This document shows, piece by piece, positions 44,325-53,076 of a DNA stretch of 64,000 nucleotides. The notes beneath the pieces were generated by a model. That model had not been told where the DNA came from. It ran no database searches and saw only the letters and a program-made list of their open reading frames with translations. A program made the position numbers and the translations under genes. Origin of the DNA: CBDCFV01 sp965261795. Lineage in GTDB: Bacteria; Chloroflexota; Dehalococcoidia; Lucifugimonadales; UBA3495. The stretch is from the NCBI GenBank assembly GCA_965261795.1, contig OZ253476.1, positions 2,542,001 to 2,606,000 on the forward strand, written 5' to 3'. How positions within the stretch are numbered: the first letter of the stretch is position 1; each line of letters opens with the position of its first letter.

Positions 44325-44356
44325 AACAAGTACGTATTATCTCAGGACATTATCTG

Positions 44357-44683
44357 ATGGCTTATCAGGTTGTATTCACCTCCGCGGCTTTGAAGACTAT
44401 CAGAAACATCTCGGACAGGAGAATACAAAGCCAAATAGTGCGGAGGGCTGAACAACCAGCCCGGGAGCCGGAGAAGCAGGGGAATCCTCTTATAGCAGAC
44501 TTAACAGGATATCGATCAGTCCGGGCGGTTGGGCAACGCTATCGAATAATTTATTGGATAGACCAAGGCCAAGTACGGGTAGTCATCATCGCCACCGGCA
44601 TAAGGCGTGAAGGAGATCGACAAGACGTCTACGCGTTGGCCCGAAGGCTGGTACGCTTGGGTTTGGTAGAATTCTCAGAGTAG
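44357..44683 (+). CDS. RelE/ParE-family toxin
   Basis: A 108-residue RelE-superfamily protein, probably a ribosome-dependent mRNA interferase. It begins YQVVFTSAALKTIRNISDRR. The basic strand YRSVRAVGQRYRIIYWIDQG and VVIIATGIRREGDR match the RelE fold with Arg/Tyr residues at catalytic positions. The toxin gene precedes the antitoxin, the reverse of relBE. Twelve bases separate its stop from the antitoxin ATG. The frame is intact. Confidence 0.88.
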   Translation: MAYQVVFTSAALKTIRNISDRRIQSQIVRRAEQPAREPEKQGNPLIADLTGYRSVRAVGQRYRIIYWIDQGQVRVVIIATGIRREGDRQDVYALARRLVRLGLVEFSE

Positions 44684-44695
44684 AGGGGATCGATT

Positions 44696-44992
44696 ATGAC
44701 TACATTTTCGGATTACCATACAGAGCAAATGTCGATTGTGAATGCCCGTGCAAAACTGACCCAATTGCCCGAGATATTGTCCGAGGACAATCGGGCGGTT
44801 GCCTTGACTCGTCACGGGAAGCCGGTGCTGGCTTTGATGCCTTGGGAATTATTCCAATCAATCATGGAGACCATGGAAATCATGGGAGACCCGGAAATGA
44901 TGGACGCGCTTCGGCAGGGAATCAAGGATGTTCAAGAAGGAAATGTCGTACCGCTGGAACAGGTGAAGTCCGAATTGGGCCTCGACGGCTGA
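44696..44992 (+). CDS. Phd/YefM-family antitoxin
   Basis: A 98-residue antitoxin. The Phd/YefM DNA-binding N-terminal part reads QMSIVNARAKLTQLPEILSE and VALTRHGKPVLALMPWELF. A C-terminal toxin-wrapping helix follows, rich in Met and acid residues (MEIMGDPEMMDALRQGI). It should neutralise the upstream RelE-like toxin and repress the promoter at 44296-44324. Confidence 0.88.
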   Translation: MTTFSDYHTEQMSIVNARAKLTQLPEILSEDNRAVALTRHGKPVLALMPWELFQSIMETMEIMGDPEMMDALRQGIKDVQEGNVVPLEQVKSELGLDG

Positions 44993-45018
44993 CATACAGG
45001 AAGGCAGCCAGCGAGAGA

Positions 45019-45831
45019 TCATTTGACGCCGTCCGGTTTCTGCGCTACGAACAGCCAATATCCCAACTCTCCCCGTTCCACCATTTGGCGCACCGTTTGG
45101 ATCACTCGGGGAGCCTGTTCCAGAAAGCCGAGAGTTGTATCTGCCTGCCTGGAAATGGTCTGCCAAGCCCGGAATGCCGCCAGCTTGGATTCCACGTTGT
45201 CGATGATTTTGACGACTTCCTCCGAAGCGTCCCATTGATGTACAAGGTCCAAGCCCCCGTTCGTTAACAGGTCCGCGTAGCCTTGGACATCCAGCGCATC
45301 GGAAATGCAAAGCAACTGGCCCAGAGCGCCGTCCAATTCCGGTGGAAGAGTTCCCGGTGTTAGCGTCACATCGCTCAGACCGAACACACTACCGGGTTTC
45401 AGAAGTTGGACCGCTTGCTCAACCACCCCAGCCTTGTTGGGGAACAGGCTCATGGAACACTCGCAAAAAACGCCATCGAAACGGTTGGCGCGTAGGGGTA
45501 TGTATTCCGCATCGCCCTGGACGAAGAAAGCCTGCCCTTTCCCGGGCGTTCCGTGCGATGTCTTCGTTGCTTGAGCTGCCGCACGAGCGCCAAACTCTAC
45601 GCCGACGACGTTACAGTGGAACACCCGCGACACTGCTTGGGCGCTGGCGCCAACCCCGCTGGCCAAGTCCGCTATCCATTGTCCCTGTTGGATGCCCATC
45701 AACTTGGCCAGCCGGTTGGTCAGTCCCAAGCCGCCGGGATGCAGAGTATCTCCGAACACCAATTGGGCTAAGTCCGACTGGTACAAATCGGCGCAGCACG
45801 CTTTAGCCGCCGCTTGGTCGATAGGATTCAC
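45019..45831 (-). CDS. Class I SAM-dependent methyltransferase (UbiE/ArsM-like)
   Basis: A 270-residue Rossmann methyltransferase. AdoMet motif I is WIADLASGVGASAQAVSR (about 52-69), with an acidic motif II (VVGVEFGAR) and QGDAEYIPLRANRFDGVFCE. The N-terminal start (DQAAAKACCADLYQSD ... LHPGGLGLT) is shared with methyltransferases found near arsenic or lipid genes. The substrate is unknown. It lies 68 bases downstream of the radical SAM gene on the same strand, so the two may act on one product. Confidence 0.85.
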   Translation of the reverse strand: MNPIDQAAAKACCADLYQSDLAQLVFGDTLHPGGLGLTNRLAKLMGIQQGQWIADLASGVGASAQAVSRVFHCNVVGVEFGARAAAQATKTSHGTPGKGQAFFVQGDAEYIPLRANRFDGVFCECSMSLFPNKAGVVEQAVQLLKPGSVFGLSDVTLTPGTLPPELDGALGQLLCISDALDVQGYADLLTNGGLDLVHQWDASEEVVKIIDNVESKLAAFRAWQTISRQADTTLGFLEQAPRVIQTVRQMVERGELGYWLFVAQKPDGVK

Positions 45832-45899
45832 AACAGATCAATCCTTGTTGTTGCGTGGCCTCTGGCTTCATCGAATAGTCAATTGCCAATGCCGCCGCG

Positions 45900-47333
45900 T
45901 TAAGGCGCCCTCCGAGTTCCGGGAGCGCGTTTCGCTTGCGTCTGCTGGGCGGCGAGGTTGTTACGCACCTCCTCCCGGTATCCCAGCGAGTTATAGGCGC
46001 AAAAAGGGATAGTGCGTCCATCAGGCACCAGCACACCCACGCAGCACTTCATCACTTGTTTCACGCTAAAGGTGTACGGGTCCAGGAAGTCCTTGATTGC
46101 GATCTGAAAAATGTGGTTTTTCAAGTGACCCAACTCATATCCCAAGTCCAAGCCTGGGCCGCAGGCGCATTGGAACTCCGAAGCGGTCTTTTCCGTTCCC
46201 GCCACTGCCGAGGCGGACCAGAGGCCCTCCAAGGCTTTTTGGACTTCTGTAGAATTGGGAGGCTTGGGCAACGCCCGGTTTGTGATGTAGTCCAAGTACT
46301 GGTCGATGTCCAGCATTCGAGGCAAGGGAACGGTGGTCTCCCCGTCAACAAACACGTAAGAGTTGACTTGGCAGGTTGGGAAGCAACAAGGAACCGGAAC
46401 AAAGTCTTCCAGGACGAAGCGACCCTGCGTTTGGTCCACGACACCGTGTATAACGTCCGGTATGGTCACCCGCTCCAAGGGGTCAAAGTCGATGTGTCTT
46501 CCCACGTGCGTAACGGGCTGAAGCACCACTCCCCGCACCGCCGGATGCTGTATGCCGAACTCCACAAGGGCGCCGACTTCGTCCACGTTGACGCCCTTCT
46601 CGACCGCCGCGACCAGGACCGCGTCCAGCCCTGCGCTTTGCAAGCGGCCAAGAGCTTGGAGTTTCAAGTCGAGCAAGTCCTCTCCTCGCAACGTCAGGTG
46701 CGTTTCCTTGCGGAGACCGTCAAACTGGAGGTAGATGACGGGATTGAGCTTGGCCAGGCCGTCCAGGAACCGGTCGTCCCGGGCAATACGAACGCCGTTC
46801 GTGTTGACCATCACTTGTCTGATGCCACGGTCCTTCGCCGCCTGCACCATATCCAGCAACTGGGGATGAATGGTCGGTTCACCTCCGCTGAACTGCACCA
46901 CCTCCGGATCCCCTTCCGTCTCCACAAACCGATCGAGCATTCCCTCGACCTGTCCCAAAGTAAGGCTATAGCCTATTCCGGCGTTGGCGAAACAAACAGG
47001 GCAATTAAGGTTGCAGGCGGTGTTAACCTCGATAAGGCCCAAGCAAATGTGCTGTTTATGCTCCGGGCACAGTCCGCAGTCGAGGGGACAGCCGTCCAGG
47101 ACTTTGGTGCTGAACTCCAGGGGCATGGACCCCGGCTTGTTGAACTTGATGGAGTCCACATACATCTGAGCGTCGGAACTAATGATGCCCTCGAACCAAT
47201 CGTGGTCAGGGCACCTTTTGCGCATGTAGACCTTGTTGTCCCGGATGATCACCTGCGCATCTATGACCCGTTTGCATTCGGGGCAAATGCTGCGGGTCAA
47301 CTCATGGAAGATGTAGTCGGAGTCTCGCCTCAA
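45900..47333 (-). CDS. Radical SAM enzyme related to tetraether synthase Tes (MJ0619 family)
   Basis: A 477-residue radical SAM enzyme. N-terminal zinc-ribbon-like cysteines are in RSICPECKRVIDA and RKRCPDHDWFEG, followed by GCPLDCGLCPEHKQH. The radical SAM [4Fe-4S] motif is ACNLNCPVCF, with FSGGEPTIHPQL after it. C-terminal cysteines follow (VPCCFPTCQVNSYVF, FQCACGP, MKCCVG), probably for extra clusters. This order is that of MJ0619/Tes, which joins lipid chains in archaea; bacterial relatives may make membrane-spanning lipids. The TTG at 47333 with AAGGAGG upstream is chosen; the frame extends to 47399. A full-length opposite ORF here is a shadow. Confidence 0.87.
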   Translation of the reverse strand: MRRDSDYIFHELTRSICPECKRVIDAQVIIRDNKVYMRKRCPDHDWFEGIISSDAQMYVDSIKFNKPGSMPLEFSTKVLDGCPLDCGLCPEHKQHICLGLIEVNTACNLNCPVCFANAGIGYSLTLGQVEGMLDRFVETEGDPEVVQFSGGEPTIHPQLLDMVQAAKDRGIRQVMVNTNGVRIARDDRFLDGLAKLNPVIYLQFDGLRKETHLTLRGEDLLDLKLQALGRLQSAGLDAVLVAAVEKGVNVDEVGALVEFGIQHPAVRGVVLQPVTHVGRHIDFDPLERVTIPDVIHGVVDQTQGRFVLEDFVPVPCCFPTCQVNSYVFVDGETTVPLPRMLDIDQYLDYITNRALPKPPNSTEVQKALEGLWSASAVAGTEKTASEFQCACGPGLDLGYELGHLKNHIFQIAIKDFLDPYTFSVKQVMKCCVGVLVPDGRTIPFCAYNSLGYREEVRNNLAAQQTQAKRAPGTRRAP

Positions 47334-47744
47334 AGCTCCCTCCTTTCTTGGTTTTCCAAGTTGATGGCTACAGGCTCCGGTCACTATATACAAAAGCACT
47401 CTATCGCGAATACATCGACAGAATCAAGGGAATAGACGCTTCAGTTCGTGCATCACCACCCTTCAACCATCTTCAATTCCTGGAGTAGACGATATACAGG
47501 AGGAACGCTGCGGCCACGGGTGATTTGACCCATTGGACGTGCAGATGTGAGTAATCGACAGCAGTTAATTGATAATGGCAAAAAATCACCCCCCACCAGC
47601 ATCGGTCTCCCATTCATGGCGTCCGTGGGACCCGCTCTTGTATACTTCTGGGGCTATTCGTCTTCGCGCCCCCTAAGCTTTTTCGGTGATTTTCCTTTAA
47701 GGTACTCCATTAGACGCTACAGATTTACGCAGTTGGTGAGCAAT
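47334..47744. other. Divergent intergenic region, possibly with 5' extension of the CoA-transferase frame
   Basis: About 410 bases between the radical SAM start and the CoA-transferase ATG at 47745. The CoA-transferase frame is open back to 47547, but the extra 66 codons are unlike the family. AGGAGGAACG at about 47498 is not followed by a usable start in that frame. Promoters for both genes are expected here; none could be assigned. Confidence 0.4.
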
Positions 47745-48965
47745 ATGCCCGGTGAACAAGGTGTTCTTCCCCTCAACGGTATGGTAGTTCTGGACCTGAC
47801 CCAAATACTGGCGGGGCCAGTGTGCACTATGGTTTTGGCGGATATGGGCGCCAACGTGGTCAAGTTGGAGAAGCCCAACGGCGGGGATGACAACCGCCAT
47901 TCGGGCCCCCCTCTGGTTGGGGAAGCTCCCGCGGGGTTTATGGCGGTGAACCGCAATAAACGCAGCATGGTCATTGACCTTCGGCAGGAAGCGGGCCGAA
48001 CCGTCTTCGAACGTATGCTGCAGCAGGCCGACGTAGTCGTCGAGAACTTCAGGCCAGGGGTCATGGACCGGCTTGGCCTCGGCTATGCCCGTCTTTCGGA
48101 ACTGAAACCGAGCTTGGTCTACTGCACCATTTCAGGGTTCGGCGGCACCGGCCCCTACAGGAACCGGGGCGGATTTGACTTGGTGGCCCAAGGAATGAGC
48201 GGGTTAATGAGCATTACCGGACATCCGGACAGCCCACCGGCAAAGGTGGGCGTTCCCATTACCGACATTTCCGCCGGCATACTGGCTGCCAACGGCATCC
48301 TGTGCGCCTACATCCACGCCAAGAATACCGGTCAAGGACAAATGGTCGATACGTCTCTCTTGGAAGCGGGAATCTCCTACACCGTTTGGGAGTCGTCGGG
48401 GTTCTTCGCCAACGGAGAGATTCCCGGTCCATTGGGCTCGGCCCACCGGGTTTCCGCACCTTACCAAGCATTACGGACCAGCGACGGGTACATCAACATT
48501 GGGGCCGCTACGCAGCCCACTTGGGAACAGTTCTGCCGCGCTCTCGGCTTGGATCACCTCATCGAGGACGAACGTTTCAGGATGCCCGGAGACCGGAAAG
48601 TCCGGGAGGTCGAACTGGCCTCCCTGTTGGAAGAGACCTTGTTCGGGGAGACCACGGCCCATTGGATGGCCGTGTTGGAGCAGGCGGGTGTGGTAGCCGG
48701 CCCCATTTACGAAATGGACCAAGTCTACCAAGACCCACAAGTACGAGACAGGCAAATGTTGGTCGACTTCGATGACCCGGAGTTGGGGACATTACATAAC
48801 ATCGGAATACCAGTGAAGTTGTCGGCGACACCGGGGCGCATCCGCCGCAGGGCCCCCTTCCTTGGAGAACACAGCCGGGAGGTATTGTTGGAGTTCGGGT
48901 TTTCCGAGGAGGAAACGGATGACCTGGTACGGGTGGGGGTGATTCAAGTTCGGCAGACGCATTGA
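47745..48965 (+). CDS. Family III CoA-transferase (CaiB/BaiF)
   Basis: A 406-residue CoA-transferase of the CaiB/BaiF/formyl-CoA transferase family, which swaps CoA between carboxylic acids. Seen are VVLDLTQILAGPVCTMVLAD, VVENFRPGVMDRLGLG, VYCTISGFGGTGPYRNRGG and the region of the catalytic aspartate (VGVPITDISAGILAANGILC). The ATG at 47745 gives the normal length. Acceptor and donor acids are not predictable. These genes are abundant in several environmental Chloroflexota, which fits but does not prove the lineage. Confidence 0.92.
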   Translation: MPGEQGVLPLNGMVVLDLTQILAGPVCTMVLADMGANVVKLEKPNGGDDNRHSGPPLVGEAPAGFMAVNRNKRSMVIDLRQEAGRTVFERMLQQADVVVENFRPGVMDRLGLGYARLSELKPSLVYCTISGFGGTGPYRNRGGFDLVAQGMSGLMSITGHPDSPPAKVGVPITDISAGILAANGILCAYIHAKNTGQGQMVDTSLLEAGISYTVWESSGFFANGEIPGPLGSAHRVSAPYQALRTSDGYINIGAATQPTWEQFCRALGLDHLIEDERFRMPGDRKVREVELASLLEETLFGETTAHWMAVLEQAGVVAGPIYEMDQVYQDPQVRDRQMLVDFDDPELGTLHNIGIPVKLSATPGRIRRRAPFLGEHSREVLLEFGFSEEETDDLVRVGVIQVRQTH

Positions 48966-49016
48966 ATCGTGACCAAGGGCGAGTATCGCAGGACGGCAGA
49001 TGAGTAGGCCAGAAAA

Positions 49017-50321
49017 GTGACTTCTTTCTCCTTGGCCGCCATGGTGTCCGGTTTCATCCTTATGGCTATCGCCATTTCGCCGGCGGTCAGCCGGATGGCC
49101 CGGAGTCCGCACTCCGCTCCGGTTTGGGCGGCGTCGTTTCAATTCCTGGACTTCCGGTTGCTCTGGGTGTCGATCCTGTTCTATTCCGTGGGGAACGGTA
49201 TGGAGCAGGTCTCGGTTGGCTGGCTGGTGTTCGAACTGACCGGGTCGTCTTTCATGGTTGGGGTAGCCTCCGCTGCCCGTATGGCGCCTTTCTTCTTCCT
49301 GGGAATCCTGTCAGGCACGTTGAGCGACAGGTTGGAGCGCCGGGCGTTTCTGCGATTGGTGACGCTCCTGGCAGGCGGCGTCGCAGCCACGATGGCCTTG
49401 TTGATCCTGGCGACCAACGCCAGCGTTTGGGCAGTCATCCTTCTGGTGGCTGCCCAGGGTTCGGTATTCGCTTTTGCCTTGACTATCCGCCAAGCCTATA
49501 CCGTCGACATCATCGGGTCGCGGCAGGCGCTGAACGGGCTTGCGCTCACGTCAATCAGCATGCAAGTGGGAGGTATCGCCGGGTCCTTGACGTCAGGGGT
49601 GTTGATCGAGGCGCTGGGGCCGGGATGGCAGTACATAGCGGTTGCGGCCTGCTACGTCGCGTCGGGCCTCACGTTGTTCGCGGTACGCACGCCCCAACGG
49701 GCCATACAGCGCGTGCGAGAGTCGGTGCTACAGAACCTGGTTGGGTACATCCAGTTGCTGCGGCAGAACCGCAGCTTGCTGATACTGATGGGACTGGCGT
49801 CGGTTACCGAGGTATTCGGATTCACGCACATGACACTGTTGCCGGTGTTCGCCAAGGACGTCATTGGCGTGGGGCCGGCCGGCCTGGGGATTATGACGGC
49901 GGTGCGTCAGGGCGGGGGGCTGATAGGCTTGGGCCTGCTGGCGAGCCTGAGAGACTACCGGAAGAAGGGCCTGCTGATGTTCCTGGTGGCCGGACTGTTC
50001 GGTCTGGGGCAGATGGCCTTTTCCATTTCGGCCAACCTGTATGTCTTCCTTGTGGTGCTAGCTGTGGTCAACGCTTCTGCTCACGCGGTTGATACCCTAT
50101 ATAAAACTCTGATGCAGACAGCGGTTGCGGAAGAGGAGCGGGGACGGGCGATGGGTTCCTGGGTCTTGAGTATCGGGACAGCGCCGATAGGCCACTTGGG
50201 GCTCGGCGGACTGGCCAGTGCATTGGGGGCGCAGGGAGCATTGCTGGTGAACGGGACGGTGCTGGCGTTTGTCAGCCTGTTCGCAGGCGTGGGTTTGAAG
50301 GGCACCCGCCGACTGGAGTAA
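49017..50321 (+). CDS. MFS transporter (MFS_3/EntS-type exporter)
   Basis: A 434-residue major facilitator with about twelve helices. The signature between helices 2 and 3 reads LSGTLSDRLERRAFLR, and the family of small-molecule or siderophore exporters starts similarly to FLDFRLLWVSILFYSVGNGM. The start is a GTG at 49017; the N-terminal 35 residues contain an extra hydrophobic segment, so a later start is possible. The substrate is unknown. It is 51 bases after the CoA-transferase gene and convergent with the FAD monooxygenase. Confidence 0.88.
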   Translation: MTSFSLAAMVSGFILMAIAISPAVSRMARSPHSAPVWAASFQFLDFRLLWVSILFYSVGNGMEQVSVGWLVFELTGSSFMVGVASAARMAPFFFLGILSGTLSDRLERRAFLRLVTLLAGGVAATMALLILATNASVWAVILLVAAQGSVFAFALTIRQAYTVDIIGSRQALNGLALTSISMQVGGIAGSLTSGVLIEALGPGWQYIAVAACYVASGLTLFAVRTPQRAIQRVRESVLQNLVGYIQLLRQNRSLLILMGLASVTEVFGFTHMTLLPVFAKDVIGVGPAGLGIMTAVRQGGGLIGLGLLASLRDYRKKGLLMFLVAGLFGLGQMAFSISANLYVFLVVLAVVNASAHAVDTLYKTLMQTAVAEEERGRAMGSWVLSIGTAPIGHLGLGGLASALGAQGALLVNGTVLAFVSLFAGVGLKGTRRLE

Positions 50322-50332
50322 CCGAAGTTGCA

Positions 50333-51736
50333 TCATTCTTCGCCGAAGTACCTGCGGCGGGCCGTTTCGTCCAAGGGTTGCACCGGGCCGCTCAGGAAGG
50401 TGTCCGGGTTGCGGGTCCGGTCTTCCCGCCACAGGGAAAAGGCACGGTTGCGACGCTCGTCGGCGTCCGGGCCTGTTTCAAGCATCAACCTGGTTGCCCA
50501 AGCTTCCGCCGTGTGGATGGTGTGATGGAGTTGAAGCCCCGCTTCTGAGTAGGCCTCCCCGGCGTCATTCCAGTCGTCATGCTTTATCAACTGGTCCCGC
50601 AATTCCCTAGCGTTGGCCAGAGCCATAGACAGACCCTGGCCCCAAGTGGGATCCGCCACCGCCGCGGCGTCGCCGATCAAGGCGATGCCGTTACGGTAGG
50701 ACTTGTCTACCCAAACTGCCGCGCCGGAGAAAGTGGCCAGAGGCCCGGCGGGTTGGGCGTCAGCGTAAAATTCCGCCGGCGCGCCCGCTTGGATGGTAAG
50801 GTCGAGGAAGCGAGCCAGGTCCTGTTGGCCCCGCAAGCGAAAATTCTCCTGGACCCGGGAACATACATAGGCTCGCGCTTGACCGTTTCCTTGGGGGAAG
50901 AGCAATACGAACAGGCCGTTTTCACTCTTCATACCCGCCAAAGTGGCGTCGTCGGGAGCGGTTACGCCGTCCAGCAGAATCCCGGCGACCATGTTCCCGT
51001 CCGGACCATGGCGCACTTGGAATCCACCCAATGTGCGGACCTGGGAAGTCCTGCCATCGGCCCCTACCACCAAACGGGCTGATACTACCTCCGTGCGTCC
51101 GTCGAACGCGACGGTCATGGAATGGATTCCCGCTTTCGCGGGAATGACGACAGGTGCGGGAATGACGGCAGGTGCGGGAATGACGACAGGTGCGGGAATG
51201 ACGACAGGTGCGGGAATGACGGCAGATGAGGGAATGACGGCAGATGAGGGAATGACGACAGGTGCGGGAATGACGGCAGGTGCGGGAATGACGGCAGGTG
51301 CGGGAATGACGAAAGGCGAGCTGTTTCCGTTGCAAGTAATGTCCAAAAGCCTCGCGCCCCGGCGGACTTCCGCCCCAGCATGGATAGCGGCTTGGAGGAA
51401 GGCTTCCTGGAGATTGGGATGGAAACAGGCCAACACGGGTTCCCGGCAGGGCGTGGTCCTTTCCAGGTTGCGGTGGCCCGACCGCGATCCATCCTGGTAG
51501 CCGTCCCAAAACGCCAAGGGATGGCCGCCGGCGTTCAGGACTGTGTCGTAGAGGCCCAACGCGCGAAGCTCGGTCACGCCCCAGGGCATGATAGCTTCAC
51601 CGCGCACTCGATCCCTGAACTCCGTCTCCCGTTCCAAGACAAGGACACGCGCGCCGTGTTGGGCCATTCCCTTGGCCAGCGCAGAGCCCGCCAAACCGCC
51701 GCCAACGGTAATGATGTCGTAAGCAGTTGACGCCAT
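50333..51736 (-). CDS. FAD-dependent monooxygenase with in-frame tandem repeat insertion
   Basis: A flavoprotein hydroxylase/reductase of about 467 residues. The FAD-binding signature is IITVGGGLAGSALAKGMA at the N-terminus, with VVGADGRTSQVR and GDAAAVADPTWGQGLSMALA. Between residues about 140 and 205 the enzyme is interrupted by a repetitive stretch of VIPAPV/VIPSSA units ending in VIPAKAGIHS. This stretch is the translation of an intergenic-type repeat that expanded inside the gene while keeping frame (separate entry). It lies where related proteins have a loop after RRGARLLDI, so the fold may survive. ATG 51736 is preferred over 51748. Confidence 0.85.
   Translation of the reverse strand: MASTAYDIITVGGGLAGSALAKGMAQHGARVLVLERETEFRDRVRGEAIMPWGVTELRALGLYDTVLNAGGHPLAFWDGYQDGSRSGHRNLERTTPCREPVLACFHPNLQEAFLQAAIHAGAEVRRGARLLDITCNGNSSPFVIPAPAVIPAPAVIPAPVVIPSSAVIPSSAVIPAPVVIPAPVVIPAPAVIPAPVVIPAKAGIHSMTVAFDGRTEVVSARLVVGADGRTSQVRTLGGFQVRHGPDGNMVAGILLDGVTAPDDATLAGMKSENGLFVLLFPQGNGQARAYVCSRVQENFRLRGQQDLARFLDLTIQAGAPAEFYADAQPAGPLATFSGAAVWVDKSYRNGIALIGDAAAVADPTWGQGLSMALANARELRDQLIKHDDWNDAGEAYSEAGLQLHHTIHTAEAWATRLMLETGPDADERRNRAFSLWREDRTRNPDTFLSGPVQPLDETARRRYFGEE
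51121..51313. repeat. 18-bp tandem repeat expansion seeded by a hairpin repeat, inside a coding sequence
   Basis: ATTCCCGCTTTCGCGGGAAT (51124-51143) is followed by ten occurrences of GGGAATGAC at 18-base spacing. Variants are GGTGC or GATGA plus GACA or GGCA between them, ending at about 51313. The period is a multiple of three, so the host gene stays in frame. The same GGGAATGAC end is found in the repeats at 53655, 54528 and (as CGGAATGAC) 59597. Confidence 0.9.
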
Positions 51737-51782
51737 ACGTCGTGTCACTCTCCGGGGCAGCCTGAACTTCCGACAGGCGCCG

Positions 51783-52616
51783 TTATTGTGCGCCGGACCG
51801 CCACGCCGTACCCTCGGTCTTGTTCAGGAAGTCTGCCACCAAGCCCGGGTTGGAGGCGATTACGCTGGGGTTTCTCAGGCTGGCCGGCTGCCCTTGCTTG
51901 TCCACAATGACGCCGCCTGCTTCCTTCAACAACACCAAGCCCACGGCCAAGTCCCAAGGAGACAGGGAGTGGTGGAAGTACAGGTCCACCCGGCCCGCGG
52001 CGGCGTAGGCCAGCCCCAATCCCGACGACCCCATCCAGCGGACACTGACCAAGCCAGGCCAGAGGGAGCGTATAAGGTCCAGAGCCTCTCCGGCCCGCGC
52101 GTCGACGTAGCCCAAATCACAACCGAGCAGGGCGCGGGACAGTTCGGAGGTTTCGGATACGGAGATGGGAGCGCCGTTCAGGAAAGCCCCTTGCCCAACC
52201 GCTGCGGTGAACGTTTCCTCGCGCACCGGGTCGTAAATCACGCCGGTGATGACGTCGTCCCCTTCGGCCAAGGCCACCATTGTGCAGAAGTGGGGGATGC
52301 CTTGGGCATAGTTGCGGGTGCCGTCGAGCGGGTCCACCACCCATCGGTAGGGTGAGGCCCGGTCCACCGGTTGCGATTCCTCTGCCAGTACACCGAATTC
52401 CGGGAAGGCGCCGGTCAGGATTTCCAGGACCGCCTTCTCCGCGGCAACGTCGATGTCGGTGACAATGTCGGTGCGGCCCTTGAAGGTGATTTGCAGGTCT
52501 GAGTTCCACCCGCCGCGAATAATTTCTCCTGCCGCGCGAGCGGCCTCCAAGGCGACGTCCAAGGCGCTGCGCCCGTCGGAGGTTACAGGGATGGGGCGTT
52601 TTGAGGTGTTGGTCAT
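51783..52616 (-). CDS. suhB: Inositol monophosphatase-family phosphatase
   Basis: A 277-residue IMPase-family enzyme, Mg- and Li-sensitive type. Motifs are VLAEESQ (metal), WVVDPLDGTRNYAQGIPHFC (metal loop, written in two parts here: DPLDGTRN is the core) and SPWDLAVGLVLLKEAGG near the C-terminus. It hydrolyses inositol phosphate or similar sugar phosphates, and fits functionally with ino1 at 29636-30748, though such proteins also act on other phosphates or in rRNA maturation. The ATG is preceded by a weak purine-rich site. It lies 46 bases upstream of the FAD monooxygenase gene on the same strand. Confidence 0.92.
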   Translation of the reverse strand: MTNTSKRPIPVTSDGRSALDVALEAARAAGEIIRGGWNSDLQITFKGRTDIVTDIDVAAEKAVLEILTGAFPEFGVLAEESQPVDRASPYRWVVDPLDGTRNYAQGIPHFCTMVALAEGDDVITGVIYDPVREETFTAAVGQGAFLNGAPISVSETSELSRALLGCDLGYVDARAGEALDLIRSLWPGLVSVRWMGSSGLGLAYAAAGRVDLYFHHSLSPWDLAVGLVLLKEAGGVIVDKQGQPASLRNPSVIASNPGLVADFLNKTEGTAWRSGAQ

Positions 52617-52681
52617 ATAGTCCTTTCGTCCTGAGCTTGTCGAAGAATGCTTGGGCCGGTAGCGTGCTCTATTATATGCGG

Positions 52682-53074
52682 CTAGCCGTCGGGATTGTGT
52701 GGGTGGGACGCCACAGGCTTAAGAGGTATATGTCCCGGCTGCAGGCGGAATAGCTGTTCAAGGGCTTGCGCCATTTGGGGAGTCACGGGGCGCTGGTACG
52801 AAAGGACTTCAGCAACCGCATCCCGGCTGCCGATGCAGGGGGTCAGGTCGGCTTGAGTCAGGCTCTTTTGGTCCATCCAGAATTCGATGACGGCGACAGG
52901 GTCGGTTGGGGGATCAATGGGGAAGTGTATCTCCTCATAAGCCTCAATCAGGTCGGCAAGCACGTCGCTTTCGTCACCCTCCGGTGTACCCGGTTCAGCA
53001 AAAAAAACTTCCCAAAGCTTGGCCAGAGCAGCCTGGTGTTCCTCGTCGTTTTGGAGAGGGTCGTTCCATTCCAT
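52682..53074 (-). CDS. higA: HigA-family antitoxin (HTH)
   Basis: A 130-residue HigA-like transcriptional regulator of the acidic N-terminus plus HTH type. The C-terminal HTH reads EFWMDQKSLTQADLTPCIGS ... VAEVLSYQRPVTPQMAQALE. It normally neutralises HigB and represses the operon. It starts two bases after the end of the higB remnant; the AGGAGGTGTAGG that ends higB is its ribosome-binding site. Since the toxin is broken, it may persist as an orphan regulator. Confidence 0.85.
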   Translation of the reverse strand: MEWNDPLQNDEEHQAALAKLWEVFFAEPGTPEGDESDVLADLIEAYEEIHFPIDPPTDPVAVIEFWMDQKSLTQADLTPCIGSRDAVAEVLSYQRPVTPQMAQALEQLFRLQPGHIPLKPVASHPHNPDG

Positions 53075-53076
53075 TC

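Noticed and set aside
45936..47435. 499-codon plus-strand ORF opposite the radical SAM gene
   Set aside because: No domain is recognisable, and the minus-strand frame has complete radical SAM motifs. The ORF is a mirror shadow.
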